DNA of 64,000 bases from Hyphomicrobiales bacterium (GCA_900466875.1 UBNQ01000007.1:1-64000); one strand, 5' to 3'; shown: positions 17,381 through 27,766, numbered from the stretch's first letter. Numbers and translations: made by a program. The notes: generated by a model from the sequence alone, not told the origin.

Positions 17381-18253
17381 GTGGAGCTTGAGGATTTACG
17401 AATATTTGTAGAGGTTGCGGATGCTGGTGGGGTATCGTCTGCAGCTCTTCGGCTTGGTATCTCCAAGTCTATGGTCAGCAGGCGGCTCACCAAGCTGGAG
17501 GCGGAACTCGGCACACAGCTATTTGCGCGAACGACCCGCGGTGTTGCACTGACAGAAGCAGGTGCGACATTCAGAGACTACGCAGCACGGGTTTCTGCTG
17601 ACTTGGACGTTGTGCGAGAAACTATCTTGCCCACCGGTGAGCTTCGGGGACGACTACGGGTGGCCGCGCCACTCTCATTTGGTCCTACGCATTTCGCGCC
17701 GGTGCTCTCGCAGATGGCTAGCCGGCACCCTCAACTACAAATCCTATCTTCATACACTGACCGCTTTGTCGATCTCGTCGGCGAGGGGTTTGATTGCGCG
17801 ATTCGGATGGGCCACCTTCCGGATTCCAACCTCGTTGCGAAACGTATCGGACGGATCCTTGGCAAGCTGGTCGCTAGTCCGGCTTACATTAAGGCCCACG
17901 GTGCCCCCACAACCCCTAACGAAATCACAGAGCACCAAGTCGTTATGCGGGACGCGGAGGTGTGGCAATTCATGGATGGCGACGAAATCGTCACGGTACG
18001 CCCCCAGGGACGTTTCATTGCTGATAACGCAATGTCGCTCATAGCGGCCGCGTTAGATGGGATTGGGGTCGCCTACCTGCCGGAACCGCTTGTGGCAGAT
18101 CATGTTCGTTCGGGTGCGCTGGTCCCAATCATGACACGTCACCCGATACCCCCGGCCGGGATTTTCGTCGTAAGACCGCCTAGCCTATACCCGTCTCGGA
18201 AAGTCCGTATCCTTACCGAGATGCTCATTGAACGGTTCGGAACCGGCTGTTAG
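17381..18253 (+). CDS. LysR-family regulator next to the amidohydrolase
   Basis: 290 aa. The N-terminal helix-turn-helix reads LEDLRIFVEVADAGGVSSAALRLGISKSMVSRRL, then a LysR effector domain typical of the CrgA / DsdC-like branch (LRVAAPLSFG, GFDCAIRMGHLPDS). GTG start after AAAGGAACG. Divergent orientation suggests that it controls the amidohydrolase gene and itself. Confidence 0.9.
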   Translation: MELEDLRIFVEVADAGGVSSAALRLGISKSMVSRRLTKLEAELGTQLFARTTRGVALTEAGATFRDYAARVSADLDVVRETILPTGELRGRLRVAAPLSFGPTHFAPVLSQMASRHPQLQILSSYTDRFVDLVGEGFDCAIRMGHLPDSNLVAKRIGRILGKLVASPAYIKAHGAPTTPNEITEHQVVMRDAEVWQFMDGDEIVTVRPQGRFIADNAMSLIAAALDGIGVAYLPEPLVADHVRSGALVPIMTRHPIPPAGIFVVRPPSLYPSRKVRILTEMLIERFGTGC

Positions 18254-18361
18254 TGCGAGCCCGATCAAGCCTGCGTGAAGAGGATCAGAGATCGGCTCAA
18301 GCTGGCGTCAAGATTTCAAGGTCGACGGCCTGTCTTCCCCTCCCCGATCTCGCTGTATTTG

Positions 18362-18391
18362 AGCTCTTGAAGGGTATCGAACCGCGGCACC
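18362..18391 (+). repeat. tRNA 3'-half-like repeat, copy 4
   Basis: Core AGCTCTTGAAGGG then TATCGAACC then GCGGCACC, 109 bases after the LysR stop. Very similar to copies 1 and 8 (GCTCTTGA start rather than GGTCTTGA). Confidence 0.5.
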
Positions 18392-18475
18392 GACTTGTGC
18401 ACGATGAACAATCGATTTGCTGATCAAAGGTACCGATGAGCACCGAAGGCAGCGCGAAAAATATGTGTGCCGTGA

Positions 18476-18501
18476 TCCCAAACTCGTCCGTTTAATCGTC
18501 T
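18476..18501 (+). promoter_or_regulatory. Candidate FecI-type ECF promoter of the reductase gene
   Basis: TCCCAAA-N14-CGTCT, the same elements and spacing as upstream of the TonB receptor (19583) and fecR (26751). It lies about 195 bases upstream of the start of the FhuF-like gene. The upstream CATCTRAGAG part seen in the other two copies is not conserved here, so this is the weakest of the three. Confidence 0.5.
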
Positions 18502-18696
18502 CACATCAAGAAGAGCGATGCCAAAACCTGCCTCGCTCAGCAGGACGCGAGAGGAGAGAACTTATGTACATCGACTATGCGGCCGGGGCGTTTGAGTCGC
18601 CAAATTTGGCAAGTCGCCTGGCGCCGAGCAGACCTGAAGCTCAGGTGGCCCTGTGGCTTGTTTCGATCGCCAACCACCTTTGTCCATAGCTTGGCG

Positions 18697-19551
18697 ATGA
18701 CGAGTGAATCCAAAACGCTGCGCACCGAAAAGGCATTTGTCCAGCGCGCGCTCGACACGCAGATCGCCTATGCGCCGCATGTCTGCACGAGCATCGGCAC
18801 GCCAGGCGAAGGGTGGACGACAGCAGAGGCCTTCTTTTCCGATGAGAAAGTGATCGACGAATTTCTTGCCTTTGAGCAGTCATTGAATGATGGCACTGAC
18901 CTGCGGACCGCCGGGGCGTTGCTGATGACGGACTATGGCTACATCCTTGCGGCGGCTACAGTCCCACTATTCGCCGGATTTGGGCTCGTGGCTGATCTTG
19001 CACCAAGCTCTGTCGCTCTTTCCTTCTATACTTTTGAGGAACCACATAAGCGACATTTCCATCGCTCAAAGCGCGCGCATGTCCGTTTCCTGACAGAAAC
19101 TTTCTGGCACGGCCACTTGAGTGATGCCGCTGACAATGAGCGGTTTCGATACGAAACCGAACGGCATTTCCGTCCTGTTGTCGAAGTGCTTCACGCCCGC
19201 ACCACACTCTCAAAGGCAGCGCTTTGGAGGCTCGCCGCCGATGCCATCGCCGGTCAGTTCCTTGAGTTCGGGCGTCAGTCTCGTGAAGTTGAGGCGATAA
19301 AGACGGCCGCAATGCACATCCTCAAGATGCCAGGATCGCCGCTCAACAATCGCCAGCTTCACTACTTCGACCTCACCGTACTCGATAAACAGGATGAGGC
19401 TTTTTCCTACACCTTCCGACAGCGCGGCGGATGCTGCCGATATTATCTGGTTAAAGATGGAGAACTTTGCCCGACGTGCGTTCTCAAGGCCCCGATTGCC
19501 CGGGATGAGGAACTGCGCCTCGCGATGCGCCGGCATCTGGGCGTCATCTGA
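18697..19551 (+). CDS. FhuF-like ferric-siderophore reductase
   Basis: 284 aa from the ATG at 18697; the frame is open further upstream without a binding site. The C-terminus carries the FhuF iron-sulfur pattern CC-x10-C-x2-C (GGCCRYYLVKDGELCPTCVL). FhuF proteins are cytoplasmic [2Fe-2S] reductases that release iron from imported ferric siderophores. The remaining sequence has no membrane segment. Its position ahead of the TonB receptor and ABC importer, and the shared promoter pattern, support a role as the last step of this uptake system. Confidence 0.82.
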   Translation: MTSESKTLRTEKAFVQRALDTQIAYAPHVCTSIGTPGEGWTTAEAFFSDEKVIDEFLAFEQSLNDGTDLRTAGALLMTDYGYILAAATVPLFAGFGLVADLAPSSVALSFYTFEEPHKRHFHRSKRAHVRFLTETFWHGHLSDAADNERFRYETERHFRPVVEVLHARTTLSKAALWRLAADAIAGQFLEFGRQSREVEAIKTAAMHILKMPGSPLNNRQLHYFDLTVLDKQDEAFSYTFRQRGGCCRYYLVKDGELCPTCVLKAPIARDEELRLAMRRHLGVI

Positions 19552-19572
19552 ATCGGCTCTTTAAAAATTTCG

Positions 19573-19609
19573 CATCTGAGAGTCCCAAATCCGGAATGCC
19601 GAGCGTCTA
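19573..19609 (+). promoter_or_regulatory. FecI-type ECF promoter of the TonB receptor
   Basis: CATCTGAGAGTCCCAAA, 14 bases, then CGTCTA, 75 bases before the receptor ATG. The same 17-base element recurs with one change at 26741 upstream of fecR, again 14 bases before CGTCT. Two-block conservation at fixed spacing in front of genes controlled by FecI/FecR systems identifies it as the likely target of the sigma factor encoded at 26137. Confidence 0.72.
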
Positions 19610-19684
19610 CCCCAGTAGCAGATTGAACGATCGCTTCATTTGGTGGACCGCGGTGCCTCAAACGCCGTGCTGATGGGGGTTTGA

Positions 19685-22078
19685 ATGAACAAGTTTACTT
19701 CCGCTTCGCGCAGGGCGCGGGCAGGTATCAAGGCCGCATTCCTGGCGGGAACAACGCTGGGGGCCTTGTTTCCTGTCGCGCCAATGATGATGAAAGAGGC
19801 TCGTGCGCAGGTGGCGGCACAGTCGATCACAGTGCCGGCAGGTTCACTGACAGGGGCACTGAACAGCCTTGCGGCTCAGACTGGACTCCAAATTCTATTC
19901 GATGCCTCGATCACCGAGGGAAAGATGACCCAGGGCGTGAGCGGTACGCTCGCGCCGCCACAGGCATTGAGGACTTTGCTCGCCGGTACCGGCGTCGATG
20001 CGCGGTTTGCTGGTAGCAATCAGGTGACAGTGCAGGCTTCCGCGGGAACGTCCGGCGCGATTTCCGATGATGGTACGACGCTGGAACCGATCACCATCTA
20101 CGGCGCGCGCAATGCAACGACGCTTGGCGGCACGACCAGCAGCGTTGCGGTCCTGAATTCCGAAACCTTAGCAGATAGCCAGATCCGCACCACACAGGAC
20201 ACCTACCGCCGCATGGCAAACGTGCTGGACAGCGCCACGGTCAATGCGGGCTTCGTCATTCGCGGCATGAGTTCCGAGGGTCTCGTTCCATCCGGAGGGC
20301 CGGCTGGTTCGGTGTATGTCGATGGCATCCTGCAGACCCGCTACAACGCTCGTTTCGGCGCGCGTAATCTCTGGGACATGGAACAGGTCGAGGTCTATCG
20401 CGGCCCGCAATCGACACTGTCCGGCCGCGCGGCCATGGTCGGCGCTGTCTACCTCAAGTCAAAGGACCCGACTTTCGAAAAAGAGGCCGAAATCTCCGCT
20501 ACCGTCGGCACCGATCATCTTGTCGGCACCGCATTCATGGTCAACACGCCGCTCGTCGAGGACCAGATCGCGCTGCGTATCTCCGGCGCTTTCGAGCGTT
20601 TCCGGGCTCAACCCAGCTACTCCGATTTCAGCAATTTCGATAACTACGACGATCTGATCACCGATATCAGCGGCACCCTGCGGGCGAAGATGTTGATCAC
20701 GCCGTCGGAAATGCCGGATACGCGGGCGCTGCTCAGCTACTCCTATTCGAAAGACCGACCGAACGACGCACTTGTCGGCCTCTATTCAGGCCGCGGCGAC
20801 TTCAACAATGCGCCTGTTACCTACACCGAATATCGCTGGACCGAAGTCCACAATCTCGGGCTCGAGATCACGCACGACATTTCCGACACTCTGCTATTCA
20901 CGTCGCAGACCGGCTACAGCTTCGGCATCAACAATCGTCGGTCGATCGATTATGGCACCGCCGGCGTGATCAACGGCATCACCGGCGAGGACGACAATTC
21001 CATCTTCACTCAGGAGTTTCGCCTGAATTATGAAGACGGTCCCTGGAAAGCGGTCGCGGGCGTCTATGGGAGCTATGAAGTCTGGGACGGCGCAACCGAT
21101 ATCGTGGCGTTCGACCTCTATCAGCAGAGCGACACGCAACGCCGGAGAACCTCGAACTTCGCTTTGTTCGGCGAAGCGTCCTATGAATTCGCGCCGACCT
21201 GGTTCGCGACGCTCGGCGGCCGTCTAGACTATCTGAAAGACAAAGATCTTCAGAAGAACTATTTCGGCCTTATAGACCCCGCCGCAGTCCTCACCGGCGA
21301 GACGTCGTCACTCAGCGAACTGAACTTCGTGCCCAAAATCGGCATTTCGAAGGAGTTCGGCGACGACCAGACAGTAGGCCTCACGTATACGCAAGGCTTC
21401 CGCTCTGGCGGCTCTTACTTTGATAGGACGACAAGAACTCTCGGCACCTACGATCCGGAGTATTCTCAGAATGTCGAGCTCTCCTATAAGGGCAGGCTCC
21501 TCGACGACCGGCTGACGCTGAACGCCAATCTCTTCTATACCAAGTACGAAGACCAGCAGGTCGAGATCCGCCCCGATCCGGCCATCCCTGGCTACCGCAT
21601 CACCTCGAATGCTGCGACGTCGCGGGCTTGGGGTTTCGAGATCGAGCCCACTTTCGAGGTCAACGACCAGTTCACAGTTTTCACCTCGATCGGCTACCTC
21701 AACACGAAATTCATCGAGTTCAATCACGCGGCTCTCGCCCAGCCGCAGGACGGCAAGTCTTTCCCGGAGGCGCCGGAATGGAGCTGGGCTTTCGGCGGAC
21801 GGTATGAATTCGAAAACGGCATTTTTGTCGGGGCGGACGCAAAGTACACGACGAGCTACAATTCGCGCTTCGGCACGAATGGCATGTACAAGATCGACCC
21901 GCGTTTCATCGTCAACGCGCAGACGGGCTTCAAGAAGGACAACTGGGAAGTCACCGCCTTCGTGGAAAATCTCACGGATGAGAAATACTTCACGCTTGTG
22001 GATCCGGATTATTCGCTGCCCTTCGGCCAAGCCGGCAAGCGCCGCTCCTTCGGCCTGAACGTCCGCGCCAAGTTCTGA
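19685..22078 (+). CDS. TonB-dependent siderophore receptor with N-terminal signalling domain (FecA type)
   Basis: 797 aa outer-membrane receptor. Residues 1-43 are a long signal peptide ending AQVAAQ. About 45-105 is a secretin/TonB short N-terminal domain (ITVPAGSLTGALNSLAAQTGL), which in FecA-type transducers contacts FecR. About 140-250 is the plug (FVIRGMSSEG, VEVYRGPQS), and the rest a beta barrel ending in phenylalanine (NVRAKF). It probably imports a ferric siderophore and signals occupancy to FecR. An ECF promoter candidate lies upstream. The ligand is unknown; no siderophore synthesis gene is in the window. Confidence 0.92.
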   Translation: MNKFTSASRRARAGIKAAFLAGTTLGALFPVAPMMMKEARAQVAAQSITVPAGSLTGALNSLAAQTGLQILFDASITEGKMTQGVSGTLAPPQALRTLLAGTGVDARFAGSNQVTVQASAGTSGAISDDGTTLEPITIYGARNATTLGGTTSSVAVLNSETLADSQIRTTQDTYRRMANVLDSATVNAGFVIRGMSSEGLVPSGGPAGSVYVDGILQTRYNARFGARNLWDMEQVEVYRGPQSTLSGRAAMVGAVYLKSKDPTFEKEAEISATVGTDHLVGTAFMVNTPLVEDQIALRISGAFERFRAQPSYSDFSNFDNYDDLITDISGTLRAKMLITPSEMPDTRALLSYSYSKDRPNDALVGLYSGRGDFNNAPVTYTEYRWTEVHNLGLEITHDISDTLLFTSQTGYSFGINNRRSIDYGTAGVINGITGEDDNSIFTQEFRLNYEDGPWKAVAGVYGSYEVWDGATDIVAFDLYQQSDTQRRRTSNFALFGEASYEFAPTWFATLGGRLDYLKDKDLQKNYFGLIDPAAVLTGETSSLSELNFVPKIGISKEFGDDQTVGLTYTQGFRSGGSYFDRTTRTLGTYDPEYSQNVELSYKGRLLDDRLTLNANLFYTKYEDQQVEIRPDPAIPGYRITSNAATSRAWGFEIEPTFEVNDQFTVFTSIGYLNTKFIEFNHAALAQPQDGKSFPEAPEWSWAFGGRYEFENGIFVGADAKYTTSYNSRFGTNGMYKIDPRFIVNAQTGFKKDNWEVTAFVENLTDEKYFTLVDPDYSLPFGQAGKRRSFGLNVRAKF

Positions 22079-22087
22079 TGATGTCGG

Positions 22088-22109
22088 CCGTGGGGCATCG
22101 GCCCCACGG
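22088..22109 (+). other. Intercistronic hairpin after the receptor gene
   Basis: Perfect 8-base arms CCGTGGGG and CCCCACGG around CATCGG, 9 bases after the receptor stop and 27 before the next start. It is followed by a pyrimidine stretch but no T run, so it may be a partial terminator or a stabilising stem raising receptor over importer expression. Confidence 0.5.
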
Positions 22110-22135
22110 TCTTCCCCTGCCTCGACGACGAAAAG

Positions 22136-23068
22136 GTGACTGTCTTGCGCTTCCGTCTCGCTCTCCTCGCTCTCCTCGTTCCAGCTTCGCTGGCGCACGC
22201 TGCCTGCACGGGTAAGACGGTAACCGAAGCAGTCTACAACGCGCCCATCTGCATTCCGGAGGAGCCGAAACACATCGTAACGCTGGACCCGTTGATCACG
22301 CTTGGGATGCTGATCGAACTCAAGGCGCCGGTCGTCGCGACCCCCTATATGGCGATCACAGCGGCGGAGGTGCTCGATGTGGTGAAGGCCGAGAAGATGG
22401 TCGATCTCGGCAATCCCCGGGAGCCAAGCCTCGAACGCGTTGCGGAACTCAAACCGGACCTGATCATCGGCTCGGCCGAGGCCCACTCGGGAATATACGA
22501 ACAGGCCGCGAAGATCGCGCCGACGGTGTTGTTCAAGCATATGGATTGGAAGAAATACCTCGGCCGCCTCTCCGAGGTGACCGGCCGCGAGGGTGCGGCG
22601 AATGCTGCACTCAAGGCCTACGATATCCGCGTCGCCGGCATCCGCGAGCGGATGAAGGACAGGAACGTCACCGTCTCAACCGTCCGTTTTGCGCCCGACC
22701 GCTTCGTCGTCTTCGTCGATGGACCGGAGGCCTACGCACCCTACGCCGTGCTGCGCGAGGCGGGGGTAAGGCGCACAGCGTACGAGACCGTCACCGACAA
22801 GACGATCGTCAAGCGCCCGGACTGGGAGGAACTCGGCAATCTCGATGGTGACGTGCTGCTCTACGTGTCCGCCAGCGGTTTCGAAAGCGGGCCGGACGAC
22901 GCACTGGACAAGCAGGTGACCGAAAATCCGCTGTGGCATCTGCTTCCTGCGGTTCGGGCCGGACGCGCCCATCGGGTCGATCGCGGACCCTGGCAGAGCT
23001 TTCACGGCATAGGTTCGGCGAACCGCATCCTCGACGACATCGAGCGCCACATTCTGGCGGATCGATGA
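22136..23068 (+). CDS. Ferric-siderophore ABC transporter, periplasmic binding protein (FecB type)
   Basis: 310 aa with signal peptide (LALLALLVPASLAHA) and the class III binding-protein fold: HIVTLDPLITLGMLIELKAPVVATP, LIIGSAEAHSGIYEQ, and a long linking helix. The GTG at 22136 or the TTG at 22145 may start it; AAAAGGTGA suits the TTG better. It passes the ligand from the outer-membrane receptor to the permeases. The stop overlaps the next gene (ATGA). Confidence 0.88.
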   Translation: MTVLRFRLALLALLVPASLAHAACTGKTVTEAVYNAPICIPEEPKHIVTLDPLITLGMLIELKAPVVATPYMAITAAEVLDVVKAEKMVDLGNPREPSLERVAELKPDLIIGSAEAHSGIYEQAAKIAPTVLFKHMDWKKYLGRLSEVTGREGAANAALKAYDIRVAGIRERMKDRNVTVSTVRFAPDRFVVFVDGPEAYAPYAVLREAGVRRTAYETVTDKTIVKRPDWEELGNLDGDVLLYVSASGFESGPDDALDKQVTENPLWHLLPAVRAGRAHRVDRGPWQSFHGIGSANRILDDIERHILADR

Positions 23069-24093
23069 CGGGTCGAAGGCCTCTGCGAAGAACCGGAGCC
23101 GAAGGCAGGCGATGGCTGGCCTTTACGGCCCTTCTCTGTCTCCTGGTCGTCGTCGCCATGAGCGCGGTCGCACTCGGCACGATCACCATGCCATTTTCAA
23201 CCATAGCAGCCGCGATCTTTCAGTTCGACGGCTCGCGTGGCCATCTTCTTGTGACCACCATCCGCCTGCCCCGCGTCATTGCAGCACTCCTTGCCGGCAG
23301 CGCGCTTGCTGTTTCCGGTGCCATCATGCAGGCGGTCACGAACAACCCACTCGCCTCGCCCGGTCTGCTCGGCATCAATGCCGGTGCGGCCTTTGCCGTC
23401 GTTTGCCTCATGACCGTGTTTGGCTCCAGCACCGGTGATATCTATATTTGGTTCGCCTTACTCGGTGCCGCGGCCGCCGCGATCGTTGTCTATGCTCTGG
23501 GCTCGCTCGGTACGACCGGACAATCCCCGCTCGGCCTGGTGCTGGCGGGGGCCATTGTCGCGACCTTCCTCACCTCGCTCACCACCGCCGTCCTGATCTT
23601 CGACCAGAGCACCCTCGACGCCGTGCGCCTCTGGACCGCCGGATCGGTGACGGGGCGAACAATGGCGCAGGCCAGAACCGTCGCGCCCTACATCCTCACT
23701 GGCCTCGTTGCAGCCCTCTTTCTAGGACGGAATCTCACGGCGCTCAGCCTCGGGGCGGATGCGTCGCGCTCCCTCGGGCAAAACCCGGTCGTCTGGCGCG
23801 GTGTCTCGATTGCCATCATCATCCTCCTTGCAGGCGGTGCCGTGGCGCTTGCCGGGCCGATCGGCTTTGTCGGGCTCGTCGTGCCGCATATCGTGCGTAT
23901 GTCCGTCGGCATCGACTACCGATGGGTCATTCCCTTCTCGGCACTGGGCGGTGCCCTGCTGGTTGTGACGGCAGACATCGCCGGGCGGCTCGTCTTCGGA
24001 AGCCAGAGCTTTCCGGTCGGCGTGACGATCGCACTCGTCGGCGCCCCCTTCTTCCTCTATCTCGCCCGAACGCGGCTGAAGGCCGAAGCATGA
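23065..24093 (+). CDS. Siderophore ABC permease (FecCD family, first subunit)
   Basis: 342 aa with about nine to ten hydrophobic segments. Family motifs are TIRLPRVIAALLAGSALAVSGAIMQAVTNNPLASPGLLGINAGA and GPIGFVGLVVPHIVR in pieces; the latter is the coupling region for the ATPase. The start ATG overlaps the binding-protein stop and its own stop overlaps the next permease, so four genes are tightly coupled. Confidence 0.92.
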   Translation: MTGRRPLRRTGAEGRRWLAFTALLCLLVVVAMSAVALGTITMPFSTIAAAIFQFDGSRGHLLVTTIRLPRVIAALLAGSALAVSGAIMQAVTNNPLASPGLLGINAGAAFAVVCLMTVFGSSTGDIYIWFALLGAAAAAIVVYALGSLGTTGQSPLGLVLAGAIVATFLTSLTTAVLIFDQSTLDAVRLWTAGSVTGRTMAQARTVAPYILTGLVAALFLGRNLTALSLGADASRSLGQNPVVWRGVSIAIIILLAGGAVALAGPIGFVGLVVPHIVRMSVGIDYRWVIPFSALGGALLVVTADIAGRLVFGSQSFPVGVTIALVGAPFFLYLARTRLKAEA

Positions 24094-25065
24094 TGCGTAT
24101 TGTCATCGCCCTTACGCTTCTGCTCTGCCTCCTCGTCGCAGCAAGCCTTGCCTTCGGCGATGTCGCTCTGACCTGGCGGGAACTCTATCATGTTGCGACC
24201 GGCACGGACGCTCCCGGTCCACAGGACGCGATGATCGTCTTCGACCTTCGACTGCCACGCACCCTGCTCGCCCTTCTTGTCGGTGTGGCGCTTGCGACCG
24301 CTGGAACGATCTCGCTCGCCATCATGCGCAATCCGCTGGCGGAACCGGGTGTGCTCGGAATCAACAGCGGCGCGGCGGCGGCCGCCATGGCGGTCATCGT
24401 CCTGATGCGGGATCCGCCGGTCGTGCTGCTGCAGGTGGCGGGCTTTTCCGGGGCAGCCGCCATGGCGCTGGCGGTCTACATTCTCGCCTGGCGCGGCGGC
24501 ACTTCCTCGCTGCGTATTATCCTGATCGGCATCGGTCTTTCCTCGCTCGCAACCGCTGGCACGACCTTCCTCTCCGCCTTCGGCGATATCGGCGACGTGC
24601 AGCGGGCAATGATCTGGCTCGCCGGCAGCGTCTATGATGCCAACATGATCAAGGTCCGGCTGCTGGCGCTCTGGCTCGTCATTCCCGTCACGCTCGCCTT
24701 TCTGGCTTCGCGCGAACTGGACGTCATCCGCTTCGGTGACAGTTCCGCAAGGAGCCTCGGCCAACCGGTCGACCGGGTACGCGGCGGGATGATCGTGCTG
24801 GTCACCGTGCTGTCGGGCGCTGCCGTCGCCGTCTCCGGTCTCATCGGCTTTGTGGGCCTCGTCGCACCGCATATCGCACGCCGGCTGGTCGGCACCGCGT
24901 CGCATGCCCGAATCTTCCCGGTCGCAGCGCTCGTCGGGGCCTGCCTCGTCGTCGCGGCGGATATTCTCGGCCGCATCGTCCTCCCGCCAGTCCAGCTTCC
25001 GGCCGGAATCGTCACCGGCCTCGTCGGTGCGCCCTTCTTTGCCTATCTTCTTTGGGGACGCCGAA

Positions 25066-25079
<14 letters not shown>
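24090..25079 (+). CDS. Siderophore ABC permease (FecCD family, second subunit)
   Basis: 329 aa, same fold as the preceding permease: DLRLPRTLLALLVGVALATAG, NPLAEPGVLGINSGA and GLIGFVGLVAPHIARRLVG. It pairs with the first subunit to form a heterodimeric channel. Start overlaps the previous stop (ATGATG); the ATPase start lies inside its last codons. Confidence 0.92.
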
Positions 25080-25860
<781 letters not shown>

Positions 25861-26076
25861 CCCACCCGGCGGCTGTTACCAATATGTTACATCTGCCGTC
25901 CTTTTGATACGTGCTCCAGCCCCACCAACTGCCGCCGGCAAAACCGGAAAGCTGAAATCGTGCAGCGAAATCAGGCATAAAGGTGAGTATTTTAGTCCTG
26001 ATTTATTCGAGCTGCCGAAAATCCGAGAAAAATTTCTAACCTGTTGCACTTGCATGGCTTTTCAGAATCGATAACC

Positions 26077-26092
26077 ATTTTGAGATCAAAAT
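26077..26092. promoter_or_regulatory. Inverted repeat upstream of fecI
   Basis: ATTTTGA-GA-TCAAAAT, 44 bases before the fecI start in the 276-base gap after the ATPase gene. AT-rich symmetry and position suggest an operator for an iron-responsive repressor (Fur, Irr or RirA type), but no specific consensus is matched. The fecI promoter itself does not show the FecI-type pattern. Confidence 0.35.
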
Positions 26093-26136
26093 CCAGCTTT
26101 TGTGATCCTGAAACTGACCGTTGGTTTGAGAAGTGT

Positions 26137-26682
26137 ATGCCCATGCCGAGCTCTTCCCCATCACCGCTTGTCTGGGACGGTGACGACAATGACCTGCTGA
26201 ACCGGGCCATGGAAATGCACTATGACGAAATCACCAGCGCTGTTCGTCGGCAGGGGCATCCCTGGTCAACCGCTCGCGACGTGGTGCACGATCTTTATGT
26301 GAAGCTCGCCGCAAAGCCGGACGTCCTGCAGAACAAACGCTCGATCAAGGCCTTTCTTTGCCGCGCCGCCATCAATCTGGGGATCGATCGGCAACGTCGT
26401 GAGACTAGGGAGGCTCGGCTCTTCTCCGGATCAGATCGGCAAGCATTATCGGTGGCAAGCGCTGGGCCGGCGCCGGACCAGGCATTGGAAATTGAAGCGA
26501 GGATCGCAATTCTGCGGGAGGCGATCGCCGAACTGCCGGAACGCCGCCGCATCGTCTTCGTCCTGCATCGGCTGCATCATCTGACACCGGACCAGATCAG
26601 CACTAGGCTCAACATTTCCAGGAACATGGTGGATCGCCATCTGCGCCGCGCCTTCGCCCACTGCCTCGACCGTCTCCTCTGA
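26137..26682 (+). CDS. fecI: ECF sigma factor of the FecI type
   Basis: 181 aa from ATG 26137; a second ATG lies two codons later. Region 2 is seen in ARDVVHDLYVKLAAKP and AFLCRAAINLGIDRQRR, region 4 in LPERRRIVFVLHRLHHL and IAxxLNIS-like QISTRLNISRNMVDRHL. FecI-type sigmas direct RNA polymerase to siderophore receptor genes when FecR transmits the receptor signal. It lies just before fecR, and the shared promoter pattern at three nearby genes is the likely regulon. Confidence 0.9.
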   Translation: MPMPSSSPSPLVWDGDDNDLLNRAMEMHYDEITSAVRRQGHPWSTARDVVHDLYVKLAAKPDVLQNKRSIKAFLCRAAINLGIDRQRRETREARLFSGSDRQALSVASAGPAPDQALEIEARIAILREAIAELPERRRIVFVLHRLHHLTPDQISTRLNISRNMVDRHLRRAFAHCLDRLL

Positions 26683-26740
26683 ACTGTCAAGACATCCAGG
26701 TGCTACGGGCGGAAAACCGCCTCGCAGTCATGCCCGATTT

Positions 26741-26777
26741 CATCTAAGAGTCCCAAACTGACGGCGTTGTACGTCTT
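26741..26777 (+). promoter_or_regulatory. FecI-type ECF promoter of fecR
   Basis: CATCTAAGAGTCCCAAA, 14 bases, then CGTCTT, 29 bases before the fecR start. Sixteen of the 17 bases of the first block agree with the copy at 19573. It implies that fecR is itself under control of the sigma factor, separately from fecI. Confidence 0.72.
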
Positions 26778-26806
26778 AAGGTCAAGGTACAAGTCTGGAG
26801 ATACCG

Positions 26807-27766
26807 ATGCCGGCCAAGAGAGCGACCGACGCTCAGAAGAAGCGCAACCGCGAAGCGGCCGACTGGATTTTGCGCAACGGCGATCCGAGTCAATCGCCGG
26901 CCGAGAAGGTTCGCTTCGAAGATTGGCTCAATCGCGATCCGGAGAACTGTCGCACCTACAGTTCGGCCGAACGCCTGTTGGGCGGTGACGCATGCAAGGC
27001 GATCCAGTCCGATCCAGCCCTCGCCGACATCAGAGTAAGACCCCGGAGCGTCGCAAAGCCGATCACCACTGCGGTGCTGGTGGTAATGTTGGCGACAGGC
27101 GCCTTCTTCGCGTTCGATGGACCGTTGCGTCTTCAAGCTGACATGATCGCGGGAGCAAGAGAGATGCCCGTCTTCACATTGGAGGACGGTTCCGAGGTGC
27201 AGCTTAACGCCTCATCGGCAATCGCCGTGGATTTTACGGACAAGCGTCGTACAATCCGTCTTCTCCGAGGCCAGGCATTCTTCAAGGTCGCCCATACGCC
27301 TGAATGGCCCTTCACGGTGGTGGCCGGTTCGAGCAGCGTGACGGCACTCGGCACCGCGTTCGACGTTCGCTACGGCTATGCGGACACTGGGGTGACCGTT
27401 ACGGAAAACGCGGTTCAGATGGAATTCGAAGGAGGAAAAGCCAGCGCAATACGCGTCAGCCAAGGTGAGCAGGCGGTTTACGACTACGCAAAGAAGGATA
27501 CGATTGTCTCGAGAGTCGATGGCCTCGTGTCGCTCGCCTGGAGACGCGGCCAGATCGCTGTCAATAATGTTCCGCTATCTCATGTGGTGGAAGAGATGAA
27601 CCGACATTTCGAAGGTCATATTGTCATCCTGGGCCAATTGCTGGCGGAGAGGCGAGTCAGCGGAACAATTAGAGTCGCTGCGACTGACGATGCGCTTGCA
27701 TTCCTGACAAACGTCCTCGGTGTGAAGGTCACCCGTCTCGGGCCACTTGTTGTTATTCGTCGGTGA
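26807..27766 (+). CDS. fecR: FecR-type anti-sigma / sigma regulator
   Basis: 319 aa. N-terminal cytoplasmic segment AADWILRNGDPS...FEDWLNRDPENCRTY (DUF4880-like, about 15-50), one membrane helix (about 86-105), then the periplasmic FecR domain (EDGSEVQLNASSAIAVDF, FFKVAHTPEWPFTV, TALGTAFDVRY) and a C-terminal part ending in an STN-like element. FecR holds or activates FecI depending on contact with the receptor signalling domain, which is present at 19685. Confidence 0.92.
   Translation: MPAKRATDAQKKRNREAADWILRNGDPSQSPAEKVRFEDWLNRDPENCRTYSSAERLLGGDACKAIQSDPALADIRVRPRSVAKPITTAVLVVMLATGAFFAFDGPLRLQADMIAGAREMPVFTLEDGSEVQLNASSAIAVDFTDKRRTIRLLRGQAFFKVAHTPEWPFTVVAGSSSVTALGTAFDVRYGYADTGVTVTENAVQMEFEGGKASAIRVSQGEQAVYDYAKKDTIVSRVDGLVSLAWRRGQIAVNNVPLSHVVEEMNRHFEGHIVILGQLLAERRVSGTIRVAATDDALAFLTNVLGVKVTRLGPLVVIRR

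Larger units (their letters stand above)
18254..18696. other. 443-base gap: one repeat and one sigma-factor promoter
   Basis: No convincing gene. It holds tRNA-like repeat copy 4 (18362-18391) and a FecI-type promoter candidate (18476-18501) for the downstream reductase gene. Short frames here have no binding site or recognisable product. Confidence 0.6.

Noticed and set aside
21308-22540. Long open frame antisense to the TonB receptor gene
   Set aside because: High GC third positions create such antisense frames; the product has no family pattern and the plus-strand receptor is unmistakable.
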